A stretch of 9,766 bases of DNA, taken from the NCBI GenBank assembly GCA_945957075.1, contig CAMFJP010000040.1, positions 1 to 9,766 of the forward strand, written 5' to 3'. A model generated the notes under the pieces. It saw only the letters and a program-made list of their open reading frames with translations. It was not told the origin of the DNA and searched no databases. Shown here piece after piece: positions 1 to 5,735 of this stretch; position 1 is the first letter of the stretch, and each line of letters opens with the position of its first letter. The DNA is from an uncultured Chlamydiae bacterium. Its GTDB lineage: Bacteria > Chlamydiota > Chlamydiia > Chlamydiales > Rhabdochlamydiaceae. The position numbers were made by a program, and so were the translations under genes.

Positions 1-36
1 CTCTACGGTTAAAGCCTCGTAGCGAAACAGCGCCAT
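1..36 (-). CDS. gspF: Type II secretion inner-membrane platform protein GspF, N-terminal 12 codons only
   Basis: Two bases after the gspE stop codon an ATG opens a frame that runs off the window edge and reads MALFRYEALTVE. This matches the start typical of GspF/PilC proteins, which begin with a short M-x-x-[FY]-x-Y-E-A-L segment before the first cytoplasmic domain. GspF is the polytopic inner-membrane platform on which the GspE ATPase acts to assemble the pseudopilus. A GAGGA ribosome-binding sequence lies within the last codons of gspE, about 6 bases before the ATG, so translation is probably coupled to gspE. Gene order gspD-gspE-gspF is standard for type II secretion. Only 12 residues are visible, so the call rests on this short motif plus context. 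Confidence 0.8.
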   Translation of the reverse strand, partial: MALFRYEALTVE

Positions 37-38
37 TT

Positions 39-1559
39 TTATCCTCTTGTCGCTCGAAAAACTTCGGCACTTGTCGTCACTCCAAGTCGCGCAAGCTGCG
101 CGCCACTCTGCCGCAAGCTAGTCATCCCCTCTTGCGTGGCCTCTTTGTGTAAAGCGGTTGCATCCGCGCTTTTAAGCAGCTGCCTCTTAACGCTAGATGT
201 CATGACCATAAGTTCATAAATGCCGTGTCGCCCTTTATACCCAGAATCAAAACAATGCGCACATCCACTACCCCGAAATAAAACGCCATTTTGAAGATCC
301 TCTGGCATGAGCTGCAGCTCACTTAACTCTCTTTCTGTAGGTTCATAGGCTATCTTGCAATGCGGACAAATACAACGGACGAGCCTTTGCGCTAGAACTG
401 CCAAAACAGAAGAGGATAAAAGATAAGGCTCTGCTCCCATATCTACAAGACGGGTTAAAGCAGAAGGGGCGTCATTTGTATGCAAAGTGCTTAGTACAAG
501 ATGGCCTGTTAGAGAGGCTTGAATGGAAATATCTCCTGTCTCTTTATCTCTAATTTCCCCAACCATAATGACATCAGGATCTTGTCTTAAAATGTGTCTT
601 AGACCTGTTGCAAAATTAAGTTGTATTTTTGGGTTAACTCCAATTTGCGCCATGCCTTGCAACTTATACTCAATAGGATCCTCAATTGTCATGATATTAA
701 TTTCTGCGGAATTGAGTTCTGCAAGAGCGCTATAAAGTGTTGTCGTCTTGCCACTCCCAGTAGGCCCTGTGACAAGAACAATCCCTTCGCTAAAATGGAT
801 CTGCCGGTTAAATTCTTCAAAAACATGTTGAGGCATACCCAATTTTCCAAGACCTAAAAGAACATTACTTTTATCTAAAATTCTAAGAACAATACGCTCT
901 CCAAATGCAACGGGGACTGTGCTCACACGAAAATCAATTTGGCGCCCCCCCATTTTTAGCTTCATCCGGCCGTCTTGAGGAAGTCTGCTTTCTGCAATAT
1001 CCAAAGAGGCCATTACTTTAATACGTGTTGTCAATGGCTGCAAATACTCTTTGGTGGGGGCATGGCGCATATGCAAAACGCCGTCGATGCGATAGCGAAC
1101 ACCAAGTCCTTGTTCCATGGGCTCAAAATGAATATCGGAGGCCCCTTGCTGAATGGCCTCAATTAAAATCACATTGAGCATACGAATAACAGGAGAGGCG
1201 GTCTCTCTCTCTAAAAGATCATAACTTGCTTCGTCTACGTCAAAAATGGTCTCTTTTTCCAGTTGCAGCTGGGCAATGACATGGGAGGCCTCATCTTCCT
1301 TCTGATGGTAGCACTTTTCAATCGCCTCTTCTAAAGCACCCCTTTCGACTAAAAGCTCCTCTACTTCCATTCCCGTGATGCAGCGAACCTCTTCAATAGC
1401 CTCAAGATCAAGTAAATCCCCTATAGCCAAAATAAGCTTCCCACCCTTTTCATCAACAGGGAGCACAACACGCCGTTTAACAAAGGCATAAGGGAGCTTA
1501 TGCACTTTGTTTTTCACAAAGGGAAAAGAACAAAGATCTATTATATCAACTGGGTTCAT
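39..1559 (-). CDS. gspE: Type II secretion assembly ATPase GspE
   Basis: A 506-residue hexameric secretion ATPase of the GspE/PilB family, a cytoplasmic motor that hydrolyses ATP to add pseudopilins at GspF. The N-terminal part (about 1-110) is the MshEN/N1E-like region that contacts the inner-membrane partner. The core shows Walker A GPTGSGKT (265-272), the Asp box TIEDPIE (291-297), Walker B with DVIMVGEIRD (329-338) and the His box GHLVLSTLHTND (352-363). Two zinc-binding pairs, CPHC (398-401) and CAHC (433-436), form the tetracysteine C-domain seen in GspE and PilB but not in PilT. All key residues are intact and the length is normal. The ATG overlaps the gspD 3' end by 14 bases and has no clear Shine-Dalgarno sequence, so coupling to gspD is likely. 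A PilB role cannot be excluded by sequence alone, but the adjacent secretin and the chlamydial order favour GspE. Confidence 0.96.
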   Translation of the reverse strand: MNPVDIIDLCSFPFVKNKVHKLPYAFVKRRVVLPVDEKGGKLILAIGDLLDLEAIEEVRCITGMEVEELLVERGALEEAIEKCYHQKEDEASHVIAQLQLEKETIFDVDEASYDLLERETASPVIRMLNVILIEAIQQGASDIHFEPMEQGLGVRYRIDGVLHMRHAPTKEYLQPLTTRIKVMASLDIAESRLPQDGRMKLKMGGRQIDFRVSTVPVAFGERIVLRILDKSNVLLGLGKLGMPQHVFEEFNRQIHFSEGIVLVTGPTGSGKTTTLYSALAELNSAEINIMTIEDPIEYKLQGMAQIGVNPKIQLNFATGLRHILRQDPDVIMVGEIRDKETGDISIQASLTGHLVLSTLHTNDAPSALTRLVDMGAEPYLLSSSVLAVLAQRLVRCICPHCKIAYEPTERELSELQLMPEDLQNGVLFRGSGCAHCFDSGYKGRHGIYELMVMTSSVKRQLLKSADATALHKEATQEGMTSLRQSGAQLARLGVTTSAEVFRATRG

Positions 1560-3855
1560 ATCCAGGACGCCAAAACATTTTCATACTTTGTTGAAAAAAA
1601 TGACTCTCTTGTTTGCGCTGCGCTTCTACAACGCGCTGTAAAAACTCTGGGATGTCTCCAGGACGCTTTTTTAACTGCTCTTCACGAAGACGAAATAGCT
1701 CGTCTTTTGGATCTAAAATAATTGTAGGGGTAATGAAAAAAATCATCTCTGTACTGCTATCTAAAAGCTCTGTTGACCCAAACAGCTTACCAATACCTGG
1801 AATTTCTCCAAGAAAAGGGACCCTTTCCTGATTATCTCTTGTAGATTTGCGGCGTAGCCCCCCTAAAATCACAGTCTGTCCATCCGCTACACGTACTTCG
1901 TTTTCAATGTGCCTTCTTTCAACAGGGGGCCTGCCATCACTAGACTGCATGTGCTTTGTAGTATCAAATGTAATATTTGTCTGCATCGTGACGCACCCTT
2001 TTCCCTCTTCCCCCTCACCTGGCGGGTGAACGGTTGGTGTTACAACGATAGTAATCCCAAATTGCGCCCTTGTATACGTGTTTTGAAAGGCCAGCTGTCC
2101 GCTACTTGTATTTACTGGCGCAGCTCCATTATTAAGAGAAATTTCTTCTACGATTGTAATTGTTGTAGATGTTTGATTCACTGTTGTGACGGAGGGGGCA
2201 GCATGTAGCTGCACATCCTCTTGCGTCATTAAAAAGTTATATGCCAAGTCAAATGCAGGTAAGTACTTGGATCCTCCCCCATGAAAGAAAAAGGACAACA
2301 CTCCCTTCGCTTCTTTTGAGGGTACATAAAGCCCTGTATATTCAAGGCCATTACTTTGGGAACCGAGCTTTAATAAATTAAGGCCAAATTTGGTTTGTTG
2401 ATCTAATCTTTTTTCAAAAAGCAAAACATCAATTTGCACCATGCGTTTGGGAATATCGAGTTTGCGTATCAGCTCTTTTAGCTTCACAAGAGCATCTCTT
2501 CTAACAACCATTAGCAAAGTACCCGTTTTCGGGTCGGCAATAAAATGCTCCGAAGAGCTAGTTTCCACCTCTCCTTGAGTTGTTTGTCCAGGTTTTAAAG
2601 AAGGAGGGGTCACCATCAGGGGGGCTACCTGAGGGAATCCATCCCCGGCTTTACTGCCTTGTGTATTATAGGAAAAATCTACAGTCTCTCTCCCCACATC
2701 GGTTGGAGAGGATAGCAGGGACACATATACTTTTTCCAAAACTTGAGCAAGATCTTGGGGATTGCTATGACGACATGTGTATAAAAAAATCGTAGTTTCC
2801 AAAGGATCCTGCAGCTGAGCTTCGGTATCTTTGGCAATCTCTTCTGCTCTTTCCACAGTATCCTTTTGCCCAACTAGGACAAGACTTCCTTGCCCAAGAG
2901 AAAAGAGCGTGAGCCCCTCTTGGTCCCCTTTGTTAAAAGGGGGGCGTTTGTCAGAGCTGTCTCCAAAAAAAGCATGAATAATCTTTTCCATCTCTTTTGC
3001 AGAAACTTTGGATACAGGAAGTACACGGCAGATCTTACCAGATGGGTTTTGCCATACCGTCTGGTAAAGAGCTAAAAGCTTTTCTACCTCTTCTTTTGAA
3101 GAAACTAAAATGACCTTATTAGCAATCTGATAAACAAAAGACTGCTTGCCATCGATAAACCTTTCAAAAAAGTGAAGAACATTTTTTGTTTGCTCAACAG
3201 GAGGGGATAAAACATAGAATAGACGTGACGCGTTTGGAATTAGCTGGAGTTCTTCTGGCCTAGAGGCAATGTTTTGAACAGCCGATGGATCTTGTTTGAA
3301 TAAAAAAAGCTGTCTTGCATAAGTGTTTAATCTTTTAACCCCTACCCCATTATGCGCTAAAATGACCTCTAAAACCTCACTCCAAGATTCCCTTGGAATG
3401 GGAATCGCAGAGTGCATATAGAGCTTTAACGCTGCCATCTCAGGAGGAACGATATACAAAAAGTCCATCGATCCATACTCCATTACAAGCTGGGTAAGCG
3501 TTGTCTCCTCTTGATCCCAGAGAGCATACCCCTCCTCTTCCCTTTTGGACTCGGAAACAGCCGTTTCTCTCCATGTTTTTTCAACATCTGCCAGGCGTTT
3601 TTTTAACCCTGTAACGTGCTGCAAAAGCCCTCGATATTCTTCTTCTTGCGCACCTTGAGCATGGATATTTTGCACCCTTGCATATGCTATTTCAAGGGCA
3701 GAGCGTAAACCTGCTATTTCTTCATTAAAAGTTGCAACTTGAGATTCAATCTGTCCTTCTGCTGCCTTAAGACCGGATTCTTTTTTTTCCGAAATAGACA
3801 AAGCGTGCAGACAAGTTGTTAAAAGCACTGCTAAAAGGATTCCTAATGCTGGCAT
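1546..3855 (-). CDS. gspD: Type II secretion outer-membrane secretin GspD
   Basis: A 769-residue secretin, the multimeric outer-membrane channel of type II secretion. The start has a hydrophobic export segment (about 4-20) without the usual positive charge before it. Next comes a predicted coiled coil with regular heptads (I36, V40, F43, I47, L50, L54, A57, V61, then L77, V81, L84, L88, V91, W95). N-domains follow: N0-like (about 132-190), N1-like (210-267), N2-like (274-348) and N3-like (354-481), the last carrying a long Pro/Ser/Thr/Gly-rich loop (about 383-435). The secretin barrel domain spans about 483-712 and includes the family signature VPFLGEIPGIGKLFG (679-693). About 57 charged residues follow at the C terminus. 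A GGGGAA ribosome-binding sequence precedes the ATG by about 7 bases, and only one base separates it from the upstream stop. The coiled coil before N0 is unusual. The type III secretin alternative is unlikely because gspE and gspF are adjacent. Confidence 0.95.
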   Translation of the reverse strand: MPALGILLAVLLTTCLHALSISEKKESGLKAAEGQIESQVATFNEEIAGLRSALEIAYARVQNIHAQGAQEEEYRGLLQHVTGLKKRLADVEKTWRETAVSESKREEEGYALWDQEETTLTQLVMEYGSMDFLYIVPPEMAALKLYMHSAIPIPRESWSEVLEVILAHNGVGVKRLNTYARQLFLFKQDPSAVQNIASRPEELQLIPNASRLFYVLSPPVEQTKNVLHFFERFIDGKQSFVYQIANKVILVSSKEEVEKLLALYQTVWQNPSGKICRVLPVSKVSAKEMEKIIHAFFGDSSDKRPPFNKGDQEGLTLFSLGQGSLVLVGQKDTVERAEEIAKDTEAQLQDPLETTIFLYTCRHSNPQDLAQVLEKVYVSLLSSPTDVGRETVDFSYNTQGSKAGDGFPQVAPLMVTPPSLKPGQTTQGEVETSSSEHFIADPKTGTLLMVVRRDALVKLKELIRKLDIPKRMVQIDVLLFEKRLDQQTKFGLNLLKLGSQSNGLEYTGLYVPSKEAKGVLSFFFHGGGSKYLPAFDLAYNFLMTQEDVQLHAAPSVTTVNQTSTTITIVEEISLNNGAAPVNTSSGQLAFQNTYTRAQFGITIVVTPTVHPPGEGEEGKGCVTMQTNITFDTTKHMQSSDGRPPVERRHIENEVRVADGQTVILGGLRRKSTRDNQERVPFLGEIPGIGKLFGSTELLDSSTEMIFFITPTIILDPKDELFRLREEQLKKRPGDIPEFLQRVVEAQRKQESHFFQQSMKMFWRPGYEPS

Positions 3856-3856
3856 G

Positions 3857-5077
3857 TTATTTCCCCTTTTCCATTACAATAGGAATGTGTACAGGTTGCA
3901 TTTGTGTGCGCATTTCATCAAAAATATGTCCTTTAAGCACCGCTTTATTCTTCTCTTTTTCCAGCTTATCGAAAATAAATAATTCGCCCCTTAGTTCCTG
4001 ACGTACATAGGCATCGATTTCGCTATTTTTCTTGAGGTTGCGCCAACCAGCTGCTGTTTTCAAAAGCCAGTCCCCTTGTCTTAAAATAAAGCGTTTTTTA
4101 CCTCCAAGCGTGCATGTGACCTGTGTTGCAGTTCTCATGCGCAAAGAAGCTGGCAATTGATCGGTACGGTTTGAAAGCCGTGCTGATGTTTGCATCTCAA
4201 GTGGAAAACAAACCCCATAAAAACCGGTCTCATCCCACACTTCCATTTCCATTTTTCTCTGCTGAATCGACTTTATACGGGCGATCACTCTTCCATTTAA
4301 AGCCTCCACAGCATCCCCTACATTTTTCCAAACGCCCTCTTCCCAAACAAGAAAATCGCTCTCCCCAACAAAACAGATATGCGCTGGATCCCCTATTTCT
4401 AATTTATGCTTGTTTGCAAGCTTAAGATACTCCTTACCCCCATAATTTTGCAAAAAAAGGTCGTGCCCCCACCATTTAGCACGCTTTAAATCCTGGATTG
4501 CTACCTCTTCTGTTTTTTGCAAAAGGCTATCAACCCTGGCTCCAAGAGCCCCTGCAAGCTGAGAGACAAACTGCTTTGTATCTGCATCCAAGCACACTTC
4601 AATAAGGGCTTTTTCTTTGTCTAATACATTGGCAGTTACACGCACAGAGCTGGGCTCTTCGGAAAAATCGACTATATGCACTCTACCATTTTCCTCTGTA
4701 AAAAAAGAGAGAAAGACAGGGGTTCCATTCAAAATCCTCTTCTCTTTTTTCGATGTTTTTAATCGTAGTAAAATCTCTTCGCTATCTCCTCTGACATCCG
4801 GTCTTGTGTTTTTTGCTATAATAAGAAGCTCTTCTTTAAGGCTCTGTGCTAGGGAAGAATCCCCTGTGCTTTTTAAATATAGGGGTCCTGTACCCAAAAG
4901 AGAATAATCAACTAAAGGAGCATCTAAAGCTCCTATTTTTTGCTGAGGCGCTGAAGAGAGAAAAGATGGCGGAGACCAAAAGACAAGCAAACAAAGCAAG
5001 GCGGATAGACAAATCCCTGCATAAAGCAACGTAAAAAAGGGCACTCTTATACGGCAACACCGCAAAACAAAAGCCAC
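3857..5077 (-). CDS. Single-pass membrane protein upstream of gspD (CT573-like), function unknown
   Basis: A 406-residue protein with a short basic N terminus (RCCRIR, 6-11), one hydrophobic segment (about 13-34) and then a long soluble region without further membrane spans. It is most likely anchored in the inner membrane with its bulk in the periplasm. It opens the secretion operon and ends one base before gspD. From memory, Chlamydia trachomatis has an uncharacterised gene (CT573) here, and in many type II systems this slot holds gspC. I see no clear GspC HR or PDZ signature. The C-terminal half contains an apparent tandem duplication: D-[FW]-L followed by W-[KR]-N at 241-252 and again at 336-347, exactly 95 residues apart, each followed by a similar charged beta-rich stretch. 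The start is GTG with a strong GGGGAAGG ribosome-binding site. Identity as a real gene is strong; the function is not known. Confidence 0.85.
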   Translation of the reverse strand: MAFVLRCCRIRVPFFTLLYAGICLSALLCLLVFWSPPSFLSSAPQQKIGALDAPLVDYSLLGTGPLYLKSTGDSSLAQSLKEELLIIAKNTRPDVRGDSEEILLRLKTSKKEKRILNGTPVFLSFFTEENGRVHIVDFSEEPSSVRVTANVLDKEKALIEVCLDADTKQFVSQLAGALGARVDSLLQKTEEVAIQDLKRAKWWGHDLFLQNYGGKEYLKLANKHKLEIGDPAHICFVGESDFLVWEEGVWKNVGDAVEALNGRVIARIKSIQQRKMEMEVWDETGFYGVCFPLEMQTSARLSNRTDQLPASLRMRTATQVTCTLGGKKRFILRQGDWLLKTAAGWRNLKKNSEIDAYVRQELRGELFIFDKLEKEKNKAVLKGHIFDEMRTQMQPVHIPIVMEKGK

Positions 5078-5082
5078 ATCTA

Positions 5083-5090
5083 CCTTCCCC
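5083..5090 (-). promoter_or_regulatory. Shine-Dalgarno sequence fixing the GTG start of the CT573-like gene
   Basis: The sequence GGGGAAGG sits five bases upstream of the GTG at 5077-5075. An overlapping ATG at 5079 is in another frame and meets a stop after 10 codons. The frame used here has no methionine codon near its 5' end, so this purine-rich site supports GTG as the initiator. Confidence 0.65.
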
Positions 5091-5106
5091 GTGTTATAGA
5101 AAACAA

Positions 5107-5135
5107 ATGATATCCCAATTGCTTTTCTAGCACAA
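5107..5135 (-). promoter_or_regulatory. Candidate sigma70-type promoter of the gsp operon
   Basis: Read on the minus strand, TTGTGC (5135-5130) and TATCAT (5112-5107) are separated by exactly 17 bases, an acceptable -35/-10 pair for the major sigma factor. Transcription would start near position 5100, leaving a leader of about 23 bases before the GTG start of the CT573-like gene. It is the best candidate in the divergent gap, but it is a prediction from motif and spacing only. Confidence 0.4.
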
Positions 5136-5150
5136 TGCGTCTCCCACCCA

Positions 5151-5190
5151 TTGATAATAATTATTTTAAGATTTAAAGTGCAGATATAAG
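5151..5190 (+). promoter_or_regulatory. AT-rich promoter region of the small membrane protein gene
   Basis: This stretch is very AT-rich and lies 26-65 bases upstream of the ATG at 5216. It holds a -35-like TTGATA (5151-5156), an AT-rich TTTAAA (5172-5177, spacer 15) and a better -10-like TATAAG (5185-5190) that lacks a good -35 partner. The exact boxes are uncertain. The region is likely the plus-strand promoter because the neighbouring gene is divergent and no other gap is available. Confidence 0.3.
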
Positions 5191-5215
5191 AAAATGTGAT
5201 AAATCAGGGGCATAT

Positions 5216-5602
5216 ATGGATACAAATAAAATGAAGGAAGGCATGTCTGTCAAAGAAATGGAGGCACTCGCAAAAAAACATAAATTCGAAGTCTTTTTTT
5301 GCCTCTCTTTCATTCTTGCCTGTTTTTTTAGTTTTGTCATGTTTGGAACAGGGTGGGCAATCATTCTAGCAGCGGTCGGCGGAATCCTTGGCGTCCTAAT
5401 GCCTGGAAAGGTTGAATTTATCGCGAAAAAAATCTACCACTTTATCTTTAAGCAAGAAGACACTCTGCAACTTATTCTAGGGATTGTAGGCCTTGGTATT
5501 AGCGTTTTTATTCCGCCTGCCATCTTTTTAGTTCTTGGAGCGCACGGTGGAAAAAGCATCTATCATTTAGCAGCAGAAATGCACGCAGCTGCCAAACGAT
5601 AA
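5216..5602 (+). CDS. Small three-helix membrane protein, function unknown
   Basis: A 128-residue protein I do not recognise as a named family; it may be a Chlamydiae-restricted conserved protein. A charged, helix-prone N terminus (1-24, rich in Lys, Glu and Met) precedes a hydrophobic hairpin at about 25-43 and 44-62. The second helix is glycine-rich (GTGW at 44-47, then VGGILG at 54-59). A short amphipathic stretch containing KK and FKQ follows, then a third hydrophobic segment (about 85-108), then a small-residue tail ending AAAKR. An AGGGG ribosome-binding site lies five bases before the ATG. It is divergent from the gsp operon and convergent with the transporter gene, so it is probably monocistronic. 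Codon use resembles the neighbours and the antisense frame is weaker, so it is probably a real gene. No catalytic motif is visible. Low-complexity membrane character makes remote similarity hard to judge. Confidence 0.75.
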   Translation: MDTNKMKEGMSVKEMEALAKKHKFEVFFCLSFILACFFSFVMFGTGWAIILAAVGGILGVLMPGKVEFIAKKIYHFIFKQEDTLQLILGIVGLGISVFIPPAIFLVLGAHGGKSIYHLAAEMHAAAKR

Positions 5603-5630
5603 GCCATTATACCAAACACTGAAAATACAT

Positions 5631-5674
5631 TACTCATGTTATGCGGCAGAGCCAGCGGCTGCGTAACGTGAGTA
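5631..5674 (+). repeat. Hairpin 1, downstream of the small membrane protein gene
   Basis: TACTCATGTTATGC (5631-5644) pairs with GCGTAACGTGAGTA (5661-5674) as 14 continuous base pairs, two of them G-U wobbles when read as plus-strand RNA. The helix can grow by three more pairs inward (5645-5647 with 5658-5660). It begins 29 bases after the stop codon at 5602. No run of T follows, so it is not a textbook intrinsic terminator; it could still protect a 3' end or act with Rho. Confidence 0.65.
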
Positions 5675-5675
5675 C

Positions 5676-5727
5676 ATTAGACCTCCTGCATAACTCGCTT
5701 TAATTGGTATTACGCAATAGGTCTAAT
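5676..5727 (-). repeat. Hairpin 2, downstream of the transporter gene
   Basis: ATTAGACCT (5676-5684) is a perfect inverse of AGGTCTAAT (5719-5727). The arms continue imperfectly to 5694 and 5709. On the minus strand three of the four imperfect positions become G-U wobbles, giving an almost continuous 19-base-pair stem in the transcript of the transporter gene, about nine bases past its stop. On the plus strand the same positions are mismatches. No T-run follows on the minus strand. Confidence 0.55.
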
Positions 5728-5735
5728 ATTTCGTT

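Larger units (their letters stand above)
5609..5727. repeat. Compact nested inverted-repeat element between convergent genes
   Basis: Most of the 133-base gap between the stop codons at 5602 and 5736 is palindromic. ATACCAA (5609-5615) is the inverse of TTGGTAT (5704-5710). Inside lie two hairpins, at 5631-5674 and 5676-5727. Four copies of a TGC[AG]TAA-type motif occur in alternating orientation (near 5638-5644, 5660-5667, 5687-5694 and 5710-5717), so the arms can also pair across the two hairpins. No open frame of note is present. It could be a miniature mobile element, a REP-like intergenic repeat, or a two-sided 3'-end structure. One window cannot tell whether it is repeated in the genome. 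Confidence 0.6.

Noticed and set aside
88..102. Perfect 6-base-pair GC hairpin near the end of gspE
   Set aside because: It is inside the coding sequence, has no T-run, and is explained by codons for the Arg- and Ala-containing gspE C terminus; too weak to call a terminator or attenuator.
1909..2208. Plus-strand open frame of 99 codons opposite gspD
   Set aside because: It lies wholly antisense to the conserved secretin domain and has no ribosome-binding site or recognisable protein features.
3795..3855. Possible lipobox (LTTC, residues 12-15) in GspD
   Set aside because: The residue before the cysteine is Thr rather than Gly, Ala or Ser, and the n-region has no positive charge, so lipidation is not supported.
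1546..3855. Type III secretion secretin instead of GspD
   Set aside because: Co-operonic gspE and gspF, and the N0-N3 plus secretin layout, fit type II secretion better.
4123..4425. Plus-strand open frame of 100 codons
   Set aside because: It is antisense to the CT573-like gene, with a composition typical of a shadow frame (Pro, His and Lys rich without pattern).
5156..5165. 10-base palindrome AATAATTATT in the divergent promoter gap
   Set aside because: It is pure AT sequence in an AT-rich promoter region; such a palindrome is expected by chance and does not support an operator call.
5173..5364. Minus-strand open frame of 63 codons over the small membrane gene start
   Set aside because: It is antisense to the better-supported plus-strand gene, which has a good ribosome-binding site and coherent membrane segments.
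5609..5727. Intrinsic (Rho-independent) terminator
   Set aside because: Neither hairpin is followed by a run of T on the relevant strand, so I annotated repeats/hairpins instead of a terminator.
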